A stretch of DNA of 64,000 nt from positions 930,001 through 994,000 of the forward strand of contig CBDDKN010000001.1 of the NCBI GenBank assembly GCA_965230215.1, given 5' to 3'. This DNA is from RFSX01 sp965230215 (GTDB lineage Bacteria; Bacteroidota; Bacteroidia; Chitinophagales; Saprospiraceae). Below the pieces are notes generated by a model. The model did no database searches. It had not been told where the DNA came from and saw only the letters and a list, made by a program, of their open reading frames with translations. This document shows positions 33,356 through 42,437 of this stretch, piece by piece (positions within the stretch are counted from its first letter, which is position 1; the number at the start of each line of letters is the position of its first letter). The position numbers and the translations under genes were made by a program.

Positions 33356-33847
33356 CTAATCGACCTTGGTTAAATAGATATTACCCTTAAATTCTGTAAT
33401 ACCAAAATCTCCAGTCCTTAGGAAATCTATATAGATAGCCATACTGTCTTCTTCAGGAAAATATTCACCTGTTCCAGATAAACTGTCATAATAATATCGG
33501 GTGGCACCTCCAGGTGAATTCAGGCCCTGGATCATAACATCGGTGAAGCCTCTTATAAAGATTTCACAATCGATGATATTGCCCTCGAAGGTGACAGCGG
33601 GATACCACAAGCCATCAATACCAAAGCTCGTGAAGCTCAGCAAGCTGTCTTCCTTAAAAGTAATCAGAGAATTAACTTCTTTATCATCGGTCCGGTAACT
33701 GTAGCTACCATATAGACTATCAAGATGGCAGCGGTCTATCTCCATTGAATCTACTGGAATTTCGTCCATACCATCGTCAGGAAGCATATCTATCTCAGAA
33801 GTACATGAGAGCATAATAAGCAGCAATAAGATTGAATAATATTTCAT
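33356..33847 (-). CDS. Lipoprotein of unknown function
   Basis: 163 residues from MKYYSILLL; an earlier in-frame start at 33907 would overlap the upstream gene and bury the signal peptide. Lipobox LIMLSCTSE. Acidic mature start, then a beta-rich region (LYGSYSYRTDD, IYLTKVD). Follows a DUF1428 gene by 16 bases. Confidence 0.7.
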   Translation of the reverse strand: MKYYSILLLLIMLSCTSEIDMLPDDGMDEIPVDSMEIDRCHLDSLYGSYSYRTDDKEVNSLITFKEDSLLSFTSFGIDGLWYPAVTFEGNIIDCEIFIRGFTDVMIQGLNSPGGATRYYYDSLSGTGEYFPEEDSMAIYIDFLRTGDFGITEFKGNIYLTKVD

Positions 33848-33863
33848 GGAAGCATATTTATTT

Positions 33864-34232
33864 TTAAACCAATCGTCGAAATCCCCCATAGGCCATGCGC
33901 CCCGCATTGAAGATCGGCTTATCAGGATCTATTAAAGGTGAAATCAAATCGACCATCCTGGGATCAGATATCACAGCCTGATTCGCTCTGTCTCTGGATT
34001 CCTTGGAATCAAAGACGACCCAACCGAATATGACAACTTCATCCTCACCGGCATTCACAGCATCTGTATACGATCTCGTGCCTTCCAAGTCCATATCATC
34101 ACCCACATATTCAAAGTAATCCAGGGCGCCATGTTCTTTCCATACCTCTGCCACTTGCGTCACTGCCGCCTTGTAAGTATGCAATTGGTCTCTTGGAATG
34201 GGAAGCGCAAATCCATCTATGTAGTTGGCCAT
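33864..34232 (-). CDS. DUF1428 (YbaA-like) protein
   Basis: 122 residues. A good full-length match to the DUF1428 pattern: MANYIDGFALPIPRDQLHTY, WKEHGALDYFEYVGDD, EVVIFGWVVFDSKESRD, FNAGRMAYGGFRRLV. A small ferredoxin-like (dimeric alpha-beta barrel) cytosolic fold; function unknown. Sits between a PNPOx-like gene and a lipoprotein gene on the same strand. Confidence 0.88.
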   Translation of the reverse strand: MANYIDGFALPIPRDQLHTYKAAVTQVAEVWKEHGALDYFEYVGDDMDLEGTRSYTDAVNAGEDEVVIFGWVVFDSKESRDRANQAVISDPRMVDLISPLIDPDKPIFNAGRMAYGGFRRLV

Positions 34233-34253
34233 GGTTTTCGATTTATTAATAAA

Positions 34254-34919
34254 TTAATTGTTCTTGTCTTTTTGAAATTGCACAATATGCTCCGGCACTT
34301 CCTGCCCTTCTTTGACATGCGCATCTGCTTCTGGAGTACCATAGCTTTGCCTAACAGGAATTGTTCCTGCCCAATACGGCAGATCCAAATCAAAGTTGTT
34401 ATCACTTGGTGGCCCTTCAGCTATCTTTGCAGACGCAGAATCGATGCCTATCTCTATAACTCGTGTGGCTTTGAGTTCCTTTTCATTCGGTGGCCTGCAA
34501 TGCTCCCAGCGATCTGGTACAAAGTGATTGATAATGGCTTTCAAGCCTAGCAGCTTCTCTTCATCTTCAAGCAATTCCCTGGCTTGACCAAAGACCATAA
34601 CCGAACGATAATTAACCGAATGATGAAATGCCGAACGGGTCAGCTTCATGGCATCCAGGATCATCACGTTGACACAGGCCTCCCCCGCTTCAATCAATGC
34701 CGATGTCATGCGATTCTTTAAGGCCCCATGCACATAGATCTTGTCTTCATATCTCCCAAAGTTGATCGGTTGCACAAAAGCCTTGCTTTCATATATAAAG
34801 GCGATATGGCATACCTCACAGGCATCCAGAATAGCATAGATGGTCTCCTTATCATAGGAAGCCTTGCGTGATGCACGCTTGAGCTCGTTGTATTGGCCTT
34901 TTTCGAATTGCATGGTCAT
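34254..34919 (-). CDS. Pyridoxamine 5'-phosphate oxidase-like flavin-binding protein
   Basis: 221 residues (a start at Met3 is equally possible). Split-barrel FMN-binding layout: AILDACEVCHIAFI, FVQPINFGRYEDKIYVHGAL, HHSVNYRSVMVFGQAREL, VPDRWEHCRPPNEKELKAT. Resembles the NimA/YhbP-type Pyridox_ox_2 group rather than true PdxH. Members bind FMN or F420 and some reduce nitro-drugs; the substrate here is unknown. Confidence 0.82.
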   Translation of the reverse strand: MTMQFEKGQYNELKRASRKASYDKETIYAILDACEVCHIAFIYESKAFVQPINFGRYEDKIYVHGALKNRMTSALIEAGEACVNVMILDAMKLTRSAFHHSVNYRSVMVFGQARELLEDEEKLLGLKAIINHFVPDRWEHCRPPNEKELKATRVIEIGIDSASAKIAEGPPSDNNFDLDLPYWAGTIPVRQSYGTPEADAHVKEGQEVPEHIVQFQKDKNN

Positions 34920-35031
34920 GTCTTAAAACCATTTTGAATATAATCAAATGATTATTAATAAGAGATTATCATCTTGTATGGCTACGACAAGTGTATATTG
35001 TAAATGAATGGACACGACGGATATCGGCAGA
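34920..35031. other. Intergenic region
   Basis: 112 bases upstream of the PNPOx-like gene and downstream of the cyclase-family gene. AT-rich; nothing definite seen. It probably holds the promoter of the leftward gene group. Confidence 0.3.
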
Positions 35032-35706
35032 CTAGTCTTTTATATATGCCCTTACGGGAAAGGTGCCTACCCCCTTGAACTTAGGCGGTGCCGCTGTAAA
35101 CAGACAAGGTTTATCCAAAGGCACATTCTTTATGTTACACAGATGTTCCGCCACCAGAATATCAGCTCCCAGCAGTACCGAATGCACCGGTCGTGCATTG
35201 CCCCGAGTATCATCTATATTATGAGAGTCTATACCGACAAGTGTAGCGCCCTGATCGCGAAGATAAAGGGCCGTCTCTTCAGTGAGAAAAGGATGATTCT
35301 CGAAGTAGGCATCTGTATTCCAGTGCTCGGACCACCCAGTATACACCAACACAGCCTTTCCTTTGACATCTATACACTCGAAGAATGAAGGACCAATCTC
35401 CAATGTCTCAGCATAGGGCACATGCACTATCTCACATGGAAGATCCACAAAACGTTCCAGCTCTACAGATGCGAGATCTTTGCCATCGGCATACCTGTGA
35501 AAAGGACAATCCACATAGGTGCCCGTATTGGCTACCATCTCAATCTTCCCGATTTGAAACTCTGTTCCCTCCGGATAGAATTTTCGCGATTCCTCCCGAC
35601 TAAGATAATCACATATAACCGGCGCTGGAAGACCCTTGTAAGTTATCGTCCCATCTTCGATCTCATGACTGAGATCTACAAGTGTATATTCCCTATCTGG
35701 CTTCAT
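35032..35706 (-). CDS. Cyclase-family metal hydrolase (kynurenine formamidase-like)
   Basis: 224 residues. LVDLSHEIEDGTITYKGLP at the start and the metal-site motif TGTYVDCPFHRYADG (HxGTHxDxPxH type, with Tyr replacing the second His) define PF04199. KAVLVYTGWSEHW, GIDSHNIDD and AAPPKFKGVGTFPVRAY are further family marks. Members hydrolyse formyl-kynurenine or related amides; the exact substrate is not fixed by sequence. Confidence 0.85.
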   Translation of the reverse strand: MKPDREYTLVDLSHEIEDGTITYKGLPAPVICDYLSREESRKFYPEGTEFQIGKIEMVANTGTYVDCPFHRYADGKDLASVELERFVDLPCEIVHVPYAETLEIGPSFFECIDVKGKAVLVYTGWSEHWNTDAYFENHPFLTEETALYLRDQGATLVGIDSHNIDDTRGNARPVHSVLLGADILVAEHLCNIKNVPLDKPCLFTAAPPKFKGVGTFPVRAYIKD

Positions 35707-36042
35707 ATTCCAAATATAGCACTTGGAACAATGAATCCATTCAGGTGTGCAGACAAAGGAATTGGTTTCGCGATTTTATTTATTGATCGATCAACGATTA
35801 CAGGTGTTCAATTTGTTATCAAATAGTCGATCAATTTACGAGTGTATTACCTCATCATAAACACTGCGTTAATTATTGACGTATCAATTCTCTATTTAAT
35901 TGATTTTCAATACTTAATTCAATGTTATTTTAAATATTAGTCAAAGGTTTAATATAATTTTTACACCCCCTAAAATGTCGCCTTCTGGTCAATTTTCCCT
36001 AGCTTAAGTTTTCATATTTCCTAACAAACAAAACGAAACATT
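35707..36042. other. Divergent intergenic region (336 bp)
   Basis: Lies between the minus-strand cyclase-family gene and the plus-strand operon starting at 36043. It holds two copies of TCGATCAA about 50 bases apart (around 35786 and 35827) that could form an operator, and very AT-rich sequence up to 35960. No gene was seen. Confidence 0.35.
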
Positions 36043-36393
36043 ATGGCACGAATAATTTTTGTCAGCAAGAATGGCAATTCTATCAAACTTCGCGACAGCG
36101 AAGGTCACAATCCGGGTAATGATGACATCACAACATTTGTTTCTCCTGGCGACAAAGTAAAATGGAAACTGGACAACAACAGCAACTTGTTTTCCATAGA
36201 AAGTGTACAAAAATCGAGTGGAACAACACTTTGGGATTCACCACCGGCCAACAATGGTAATGGTGTTTATGTGGCTACCATTAAAAATGACAGAAACCTT
36301 GATGGAAAGGTGGAAAACTACACCGTCAGCTACAAAGTAACTAGGGAAGGTGGTGTGCGAAGCGATGATCCGCGATTAAAAATGAAAGTATAA
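36043..36393 (+). CDS. Small beta-rich protein, paralogue 1 of cyclase operon
   Basis: 116 residues, no signal peptide. Shares the plan of the next gene: a short N-terminal strand, a DSE.H motif, DDITTFV/DNITTEI, a Val-Lys-Trp strand (DKVKWKLD), and the identical ending DDPRLKMKV. Predicted small beta-sandwich. Function unknown; conserved order with a class III cyclase suggests a signalling role. Confidence 0.75.
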   Translation: MARIIFVSKNGNSIKLRDSEGHNPGNDDITTFVSPGDKVKWKLDNNSNLFSIESVQKSSGTTLWDSPPANNGNGVYVATIKNDRNLDGKVENYTVSYKVTREGGVRSDDPRLKMKV

Positions 36394-36425
36394 TTATATT
36401 TAATAACCCTTTAAACAAACTTAAA

Positions 36426-36776
36426 ATGGCAGACGTAACAATTTATGTTAAAAGAGTACCGAATACGACCAGTATTTATCTTGAAGACAGCGAGCAACAT
36501 GGTGTCGGCTCAACAACCGATAACATCACGACTGAGATTAAGAAAGATCAGACTGTCCAGTGGGTAGCTTCTGATGGCATTGCATCTATCCAAAACATAA
36601 CGCCAAAAGCAGGAAATACGGATTTGTTTTCGACGGATCCATCAAGAGCAAACTCCTGGACTGGTACAGTTGGAGATTTTGCAGCTGATACAGAGGAGGC
36701 ATACAGCATCTATTATAAAGTTGATGGTGATGACACCACTTATAATGATGATCCAAGATTGAAAATGAAAGTATAG
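36426..36776 (+). CDS. Small beta-rich protein, paralogue 2 of cyclase operon
   Basis: 116 residues, the same length as its neighbour 32 bases upstream and clearly a tandem paralogue (DSEQHGVG, DNITTEIKKDQTVQWVASDG, SIYYKVDGDDTTYNDDPRLKMKV). Ends five bases before the TTG start of the cyclase gene, so the three are co-transcribed. Function unknown. Confidence 0.75.
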   Translation: MADVTIYVKRVPNTTSIYLEDSEQHGVGSTTDNITTEIKKDQTVQWVASDGIASIQNITPKAGNTDLFSTDPSRANSWTGTVGDFAADTEEAYSIYYKVDGDDTTYNDDPRLKMKV

Positions 36777-36781
36777 AGTAT

Positions 36782-38599
36782 TTGAACAATAATAAACACC
36801 CACTTTTTGTATTTCTACTCACAATAAGTTTCATTATTGTCAGTACTGGTCTACAGGGACAAGACCAGAGTGTTGCGGACAGTTTGAAAAATATTATTGT
36901 AAATTATGGGACTATAGATACCCAGTATCTTGAACACCTTGAAGATATTTCATACAATGAGAATGACCCCAGAGTAGCTGAAAGGTATGCTGACACCCTT
37001 ATAAGTCTCGCTCTTCAATTAGACTACAAGGAAAACCTCCTCAGTGGGCATTTACAGAAGGGCAATGCAGACTTGCACCAAGGCAACACAACCGAAGCTC
37101 TGGAGTCTTTCTTTGCCAGTCTTGAAGTAGCCTTGGAAATAAAAGCGCACGGTAAAGCTGGGGCTATCTACAGCTCAATAGCTGATGTCTATAATCTCAG
37201 CGACGACTTCAACAATGCCAATAAATTCTACGCCAAGTCTATCTCGATTTTAAGAACCAGTGATGATACCGTTTCACTGGCCACTGCACTTCTCAACGTC
37301 GGTGACAACTACATCAATCAGGAATTACATGATACAGCTTTGGTGCATCTCATCGAATCAGCACAACTCTTTGAAGTTCTCGACTTCGAAATAGGTATTG
37401 GCTATGCCATTGGTAACATCGGTATGGCCTATAAAGGTCTCAATGAAAACGCAGAAGCAGAGAAAAACTTCTTACAGGCCATTGAGATACTTTACCAATA
37501 TGAAGATTACTATCCCGTATCTGTGTATTACTCCAATCTGGCCGACATCTACTTCGAAAGAGATCAACTCAAGACGGCATTTGAATATGCTCAAAAGAGT
37601 CTTGACCTGGCTGAAGGCAATGGCTTCAAAGAGCAACTCAGTGAGGCATATTCGCAACTTTCCCAACTGCACGAGCATAATGAAGAATATGAAAAGGCAC
37701 ATGACTATCTCAAGAAGCATTTCCTGTACAGGGACAGCATCGTAAACGTTGAGAACGAGCGTGAGAAAGCAGAGATGCGCGCCGACTTTGACATCCAACA
37801 AAAGCAAGTGCAGGTGGATCTCCTGGAACAACAAAAGGAAAACCAGCGCATCACCATCATAGCCACTATCATCACAGCTTTTCTATTGGTATTGCTGGCA
37901 ATAGGTCTATACCGCAGATACCGCTTTACGCAAAAGACCAAGAAGATCATCGAATACGAAAAGAACCGCTCCGATAATCTTTTGCTCAATATCTTACCGG
38001 AAGAAACAGCACACGAACTCAAGGAGAATGGCAAAGTACAAGCCAAGCGCTTTGATTCTGTAACGGTACTGTTTACCGACTTTAAAGGATTCACCAAATA
38101 CGCCGAGGACCTTGATCCGGAAGCGCTCGTAGAAAGTGTCGACTATTACTTTTCCAAGTTTGATGAGATCATTGAAAAACACGGACTCGAAAAGATCAAA
38201 ACTGTTGGAGATGCCTACATGTGCGCTGGTGGATTACCCTATCCAACCGAAGATCATGCAGAGAAAATGCTGACTGCCGCTTTAGAAATATCTGATTTTG
38301 TAAATCAATCCCTTAATTCATCTAACGGGAAGACAAGGTTTGAAATCCGCATCGGCGTCAATACAGGCCCTGTCGTAGCAGGAGTGGTAGGCACCAAGAA
38401 GTTTGCCTATGACATATGGGGTGATACCGTCAACATTGCTTCTCGTATGGAAACCAATTCGGTACCTGGACGCATCAATATATCTGAACAAACCTATAAT
38501 ATTGTCAAGGAAAAGTTTGATTGCGAGTACCGCGGAGAACTGGATGTCAAGAATCGAGGCCAGATGAAGATGTACTTCGTCAATGGCACCCATAACTAA
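36782..38599 (+). CDS. Class III adenylate cyclase with TPR sensor region
   Basis: 605 residues from a TTG start five bases after the previous stop. Order: signal peptide 1-26, TPR repeats about 80-320 (KLNNLG-like units such as GYAIGNIGMAYKGLNENAEAE), a coiled segment, one transmembrane helix about 356-376, then a cyclase catalytic domain about 420-600. Metal Asp in VLFTDFKGFT and VGDAYM; Lys in EKIKTVGDAYM and Asp in YDIWGDTVNIASRME favour ATP. The TPR part would face the periplasm. Makes cAMP by inference. Confidence 0.9.
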   Translation: MNNNKHPLFVFLLTISFIIVSTGLQGQDQSVADSLKNIIVNYGTIDTQYLEHLEDISYNENDPRVAERYADTLISLALQLDYKENLLSGHLQKGNADLHQGNTTEALESFFASLEVALEIKAHGKAGAIYSSIADVYNLSDDFNNANKFYAKSISILRTSDDTVSLATALLNVGDNYINQELHDTALVHLIESAQLFEVLDFEIGIGYAIGNIGMAYKGLNENAEAEKNFLQAIEILYQYEDYYPVSVYYSNLADIYFERDQLKTAFEYAQKSLDLAEGNGFKEQLSEAYSQLSQLHEHNEEYEKAHDYLKKHFLYRDSIVNVENEREKAEMRADFDIQQKQVQVDLLEQQKENQRITIIATIITAFLLVLLAIGLYRRYRFTQKTKKIIEYEKNRSDNLLLNILPEETAHELKENGKVQAKRFDSVTVLFTDFKGFTKYAEDLDPEALVESVDYYFSKFDEIIEKHGLEKIKTVGDAYMCAGGLPYPTEDHAEKMLTAALEISDFVNQSLNSSNGKTRFEIRIGVNTGPVVAGVVGTKKFAYDIWGDTVNIASRMETNSVPGRINISEQTYNIVKEKFDCEYRGELDVKNRGQMKMYFVNGTHN

Positions 38600-39033
38600 G
38601 CTTTTTCCAAATAGTCTTTAAGAGACTGCCTTAGGAAATAATTCCAACCTGCAATGCAACTCTCCAATTTGAACTCTTCTATGCCACCATCAAAATCCTC
38701 TTCGATAAACATGGTAAATCCAAGCCTGCTCTCTCCTGCTTCTTCGTCTATTTTAAACGCCACACTGGCCATGCCCCTATATTCCAGATAGGACCAACTG
38801 TACCTGATATATTCTCCTATCCGCACCTCCCTAACTTCCCAGCAATGCGTGAACAAACGATCGCCACTATAAACTGGAAACTGTGTACTGAATCCTTCTC
38901 GGGCTTCAAATTCAGGAATGTTGTCGAAGAACCAAGCTACCATCTCATCTCTTTCTGTCAGGCAGGCCCAAAGGCGCTTGGGATCTGTATTATAAGCATA
39001 AAATAGTTCGATTGGTGAGTCGGATGTCTTCAT
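38596..39033 (-). CDS. SRPBCC / AHSA1-like domain protein
   Basis: 145 residues. A single START-like domain: IELFYAYNTDPKRLWACLTERDEMVAWF, WEVREVRIGEYIRYSWSYLEYRG, FTMFIEEDFDGG, CIAGWNYFLRQSLKDYL. These bind small hydrophobic ligands or assist Hsp90; function here unknown. Convergent with the cyclase gene, overlapping it by four bases. Confidence 0.8.
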   Translation of the reverse strand: MKTSDSPIELFYAYNTDPKRLWACLTERDEMVAWFFDNIPEFEAREGFSTQFPVYSGDRLFTHCWEVREVRIGEYIRYSWSYLEYRGMASVAFKIDEEAGESRLGFTMFIEEDFDGGIEEFKLESCIAGWNYFLRQSLKDYLEKA

Positions 39034-39155
39034 AATAAGCCATTTATCAGCTTCTAAGATAAAGTAAGTTCTTGATCGGACTCATAGCCATTATTGACAT
39101 AGATCATCATTATCTCAGGAGAGCTGCTCTATCTTGGCTATATAAAAACTGAAAT

Positions 39156-39572
39156 ATGGCAACGTGCAAAGAGGTAATGACCAAGAATCTGATAACCATC
39201 CCAGAACATGAGATCGTAACAACTGTTGCTCAGACATTTGAGCAGTTCGGTTTTCACCACCTTCCTGTGGTCAATAAGGAGTCAGAATTGGTCGGGATTG
39301 TGAGTCAAACGGATGTAGAAAGGCTTAAGCTCAGCGCTTCCATCTTCAAAACTAAGAAACAGGAAGAATACAATGATGCGTTGTTTGAGTGTCTTATGGT
39401 CAAATTTGTGATGACCAACAATGTTACCCAGTTGCATCCCGAGGATGACATCGAAAAAGCCTATGAAATTTTCAAACAAAACAAATTCAGAGCCCTTCCA
39501 ATCGTGGAAAATACCAAATTAGTTGGTATTATTACTCCACTAGACCTTCTAGGTCATTTTTTTGAAAACTAA
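39156..39572 (+). CDS. CBS-domain pair protein
   Basis: 138 residues with two CBS motifs: MTKNLITIPEHEIVTTVAQTF ... HHLPVVNKESELVGIVSQTD, then MTNNVTQLHPEDDIEKAYEIF ... FRALPIVENTKLVGIITPLDLL. Such pairs sense adenine nucleotides. It lies 9 bases before the GCS2-CBS gene, and the CBS region of that protein resembles it, so it is probably a regulatory partner. Confidence 0.88.
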   Translation: MATCKEVMTKNLITIPEHEIVTTVAQTFEQFGFHHLPVVNKESELVGIVSQTDVERLKLSASIFKTKKQEEYNDALFECLMVKFVMTNNVTQLHPEDDIEKAYEIFKQNKFRALPIVENTKLVGIITPLDLLGHFFEN

Positions 39573-39581
39573 ATCACGCAT

Positions 39582-41441
39582 ATGGGCGATTTCAGGGTCA
39601 GAAAAATCAATGATGATTACGACAGAAGTAATATGTACAATTATGCTGTCGATGACATCGAAGCTTTTGAAATTCTTCTGAAAGAAAATATGTTTACCGA
39701 GGACGCCATTCATATCGGCGCCGAACAAGAATTATGCATTGTAGATCAACATTACGATCCATCAACAATTGCTCTCAATGTACTTGACGACCTCAACGAG
39801 GAAAACTATACCAATGAGCTGGCTTTGTTCAATCTGGAAATCAATGCGGATCCGCAGCCCCTCAGTGGTTCGTGCTTCAGCACGATGGAAGATGGATTAT
39901 TCCAACTCTTGAAAAAAGGCAAACAGGTAGCCGCAGACTATGGGGCTGAAATATTGATGGCGGGCATACTGCCAACGCTCAAATACAGACATCTGCAGTT
40001 TGACTACATGACTCCCATCAAGCGATATCAGACTTTAAGTCAATCGCTTTTTGATTTGAGGGGTCAGAATTTTGAAATATACCTGCAGGGTACCGATGAA
40101 CTGTTCATGTCATTAAGTTCAGTATTGTTTGAAGCTTGTAATACCAGCTTTCAGACCCATCTACAGATCAACCCTGATGAGTTCGTAGACAAGCACAACT
40201 GGTCGCAGATGATTGCGGGACCCGTTCTGTCAACATGTGTGAATTCACCACTGCTATTCGGTAATGAATTGTGGCATGAAACGCGAGTGGCATTGTTCAA
40301 GCAAAGTCTGGACACCAGAAGCTCCGCCAAGACCATGCGCCGCAAGTTGCCGCGCGTCTATTTTGGCAATCGCTGGATAACTGACTCTCCAGCAGACCTT
40401 TGGAAGAATGATATCATGCGTTTTCCACTGATTCTAACATCAGATGATTTCGAATATTCATCAGAAGCAATTAAAGAAGGACGCATACCTGAACTGCGTG
40501 CCATTAGGCTTCACAATGGGACTACATATACATGGAACAGGTTGTGTTATGGTTTTTCAAAGAAAAATCCACACCTGCGAATCGAATGCCGTTATATTCC
40601 TTCAGGTCCTTCAATGGCAGATGAGTTTGCCAATTTTGCCTTCTGGATAGGTCTGATGAGTAATCTTGATGTTTATGGTAGAGACTTCTGGAAAACAACT
40701 GATTTCAGAATTGCCAAAAGCAATTTTATCAAGGCAGCCAGGACTGGATTTAGTACTGTGTTTAACTGGTTTGGAAAAGAAGTCACAGCACAAAGACTGA
40801 TATTGGATACCCTATTGCCAATGGCCTATGACGGACTGGTTAATTCAGGAGTTGATTCAGATGAAGCCAATAAATATTTATCAATAATCCAGAAGCGGTC
40901 CGAAAAAGAAATTACCGGCGCCCAATGGATGCTTAATAATTACAGAAATCTTTCTTCAAAATTCAATGATATAGCCTCTCAAAAGTCACTTGTTAAACGC
41001 TCATTGAAATATCAGGACCACAATACTCCTGTACATGAGTGGAAAAACATGGAAGCCAATATCTATACCATAAATCCAGATGAAGAATTGGTAGAAGAAT
41101 ACATGAGCAAGGACATATTTGCCGTGCATACCAATGACAGCATCGAGATTGTAAAAAAGATTCTGGAGTGGAATGATATCCACCACTTGCCAGTTGAAAA
41201 TCAAGATGGTGATCTTGTAGGGATGATAACCGATGGTGTTGTTCAACGGCTTACCAAGTTTGAGGATGAAAACATTCTATTCGCCAGTCAGATCATGATC
41301 ATAAATCCTATTACTGTTCAGGCCAATGACAATCTATCCAAAGCCAAGGAGATAATGATGAATCACAAGATATCGGGACTACCTGTGGTGTTCAAGCGCA
41401 AACTGGTAGGCATCATCACTGCACGTGACTTCAACAAGTAA
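39582..41441 (+). CDS. GCS2-family carboxylate-amine ligase fused to CBS domains
   Basis: 619 residues. The first 450 or so form a glutamate-cysteine ligase family 2 (YbdK/GCS2) domain: HIGAEQELCIVD, NLEINADPQPLSG, FQTHLQI, RALRLHNGT-like RAIRLHNGTTYTWNR and LRIECRYIPSGPSMADEFAN. The last 120 residues are two CBS motifs (VEEYMSKDIFAVHTNDS ... HHLPVENQDGDLVGMITDG; INPITVQANDN ... SGLPVVFKRKLVGIITARDF). The fusion suggests nucleotide-controlled peptide-bond ligation; substrates unknown. Confidence 0.85.
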   Translation: MGDFRVRKINDDYDRSNMYNYAVDDIEAFEILLKENMFTEDAIHIGAEQELCIVDQHYDPSTIALNVLDDLNEENYTNELALFNLEINADPQPLSGSCFSTMEDGLFQLLKKGKQVAADYGAEILMAGILPTLKYRHLQFDYMTPIKRYQTLSQSLFDLRGQNFEIYLQGTDELFMSLSSVLFEACNTSFQTHLQINPDEFVDKHNWSQMIAGPVLSTCVNSPLLFGNELWHETRVALFKQSLDTRSSAKTMRRKLPRVYFGNRWITDSPADLWKNDIMRFPLILTSDDFEYSSEAIKEGRIPELRAIRLHNGTTYTWNRLCYGFSKKNPHLRIECRYIPSGPSMADEFANFAFWIGLMSNLDVYGRDFWKTTDFRIAKSNFIKAARTGFSTVFNWFGKEVTAQRLILDTLLPMAYDGLVNSGVDSDEANKYLSIIQKRSEKEITGAQWMLNNYRNLSSKFNDIASQKSLVKRSLKYQDHNTPVHEWKNMEANIYTINPDEELVEEYMSKDIFAVHTNDSIEIVKKILEWNDIHHLPVENQDGDLVGMITDGVVQRLTKFEDENILFASQIMIINPITVQANDNLSKAKEIMMNHKISGLPVVFKRKLVGIITARDFNK

Positions 41442-41464
41442 TTAGTATATATAAGGCAAAAAGA

Positions 41465-41490
41465 AAAGGCACGCTGTATGGCGTGCCTTT
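41465..41490. terminator. Bidirectional terminator between convergent genes
   Basis: Ten-base-pair stem AAAGGCACGC / GCGTGCCTTT with a six-base loop. The minus strand continues with TTTTCTTTTT, the plus strand with CTTCC. It ends the GCS2-CBS gene and the SPFH gene, which converge here. Confidence 0.85.
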
Positions 41491-41516
41491 CTTCCTAGTA
41501 ACATTCGTACATCTTA

Positions 41517-42281
41517 TCAGTTATCGATCATCAATGGGCTTTTGCCATCGGTGACGATCACTTTCGCATTTGGTGAGTTGGACAACTTCTCAAATGCCTC
41601 AATCATTCTAAACTCAAGTACTGCCTCTGTCAATCCAGCATTAAGAATACGCTGTGATTCTGCAATACCCTGAGCTTCAATCTTCTTTCGTTCTGCTTCT
41701 TGCTGTTCTCTTTGCAGCACAAACTCCATACGCTGAGCGTCCTGCTCAGCTGCAAGCTTCTCTTCGATGGCTGCAGTAAGTGTTGCAGGCAACACAATAC
41801 GTTTCATCAAGACCCGTTCGATGATGATTCCCTTATCCGTAAGGGTTTCCATCATCAGTTCCTGTACTGCGTTTTCGATTTCAGCACGCTCTCCGGTGTG
41901 CATGTCTTTAGCCATGAACTTGGCACTGACATCGGCTAAGGCCGATCGAAATACTGGAGCTATCAGATCATCTTCATAAAATTCTCCCACTTCTCTGAGC
42001 AGTTTTTTAACCTCTCGTGGATTAACACGATAGAGAATGGACATTTCTGATCTAATCGTCAATCCTTCTTTTGAAGGAATATCAAGATTGATCTTTTTGT
42101 TGATATTCCGTATCGGAATTTTAATATAACGGGATAATATGGGATTGTATAGTCTGGATCCCTCTCCAATAGGGTCTCCAACTAATTTACCAACACGCCT
42201 CTTAACGGCGACTTCGTCCTGTCGGACTACGACGCAGCTTGTCATTAACAAACTGGCCAAAACCAATAAAACTACCTTCAT
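41517..42281 (-). CDS. SPFH / prohibitin-like lipoprotein
   Basis: 254 residues. Signal peptide with lipobox LLMTSCVVV, so membrane-anchored by lipid rather than a helix. SPFH domain follows: VRQDEVAVKRRVGKLVG, LDIPSKEGLTIRSEMSILYRVNPREV, SALADVSAKFMAKDMHTGERAEIENAVQELM, then a charged helix (KLAAEQDAQRMEFVLQREQQEAERKK). Family members scaffold membrane proteases (HflK/C, prohibitin); the partner is not evident here. Confidence 0.85.
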   Translation of the reverse strand: MKVVLLVLASLLMTSCVVVRQDEVAVKRRVGKLVGDPIGEGSRLYNPILSRYIKIPIRNINKKINLDIPSKEGLTIRSEMSILYRVNPREVKKLLREVGEFYEDDLIAPVFRSALADVSAKFMAKDMHTGERAEIENAVQELMMETLTDKGIIIERVLMKRIVLPATLTAAIEEKLAAEQDAQRMEFVLQREQQEAERKKIEAQGIAESQRILNAGLTEAVLEFRMIEAFEKLSNSPNAKVIVTDGKSPLMIDN

Positions 42282-42405
42282 AATTCTAATGTTTGGTTAT
42301 TTGATATAGGGATCGACTTTACAACAATAAAAGCACTTACTTGGTTGAGTGTCAAAATGTTAAAAATTGATATTTCTACAGATACAGACCGCTGAACAAA
42401 ATCGT

Positions 42406-42413
42406 ACCTTCGC
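42406..42413 (+). promoter_or_regulatory. Putative -7 element of menB
   Basis: TACCTTCG, one base off the Bacteroidota consensus TAnnTTTG, 25 bases before the menB start codon. No good -33 element was identified. Confidence 0.45.
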
Positions 42414-42437
42414 AATTCATTATATAAAAGAATAAGT

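Noticed and set aside
36782..38599. Guanylate rather than adenylate cyclase
   Set aside because: Lys and Asp occupy the base-recognition positions (KIKTVGD, YDIWGD), which favours ATP.
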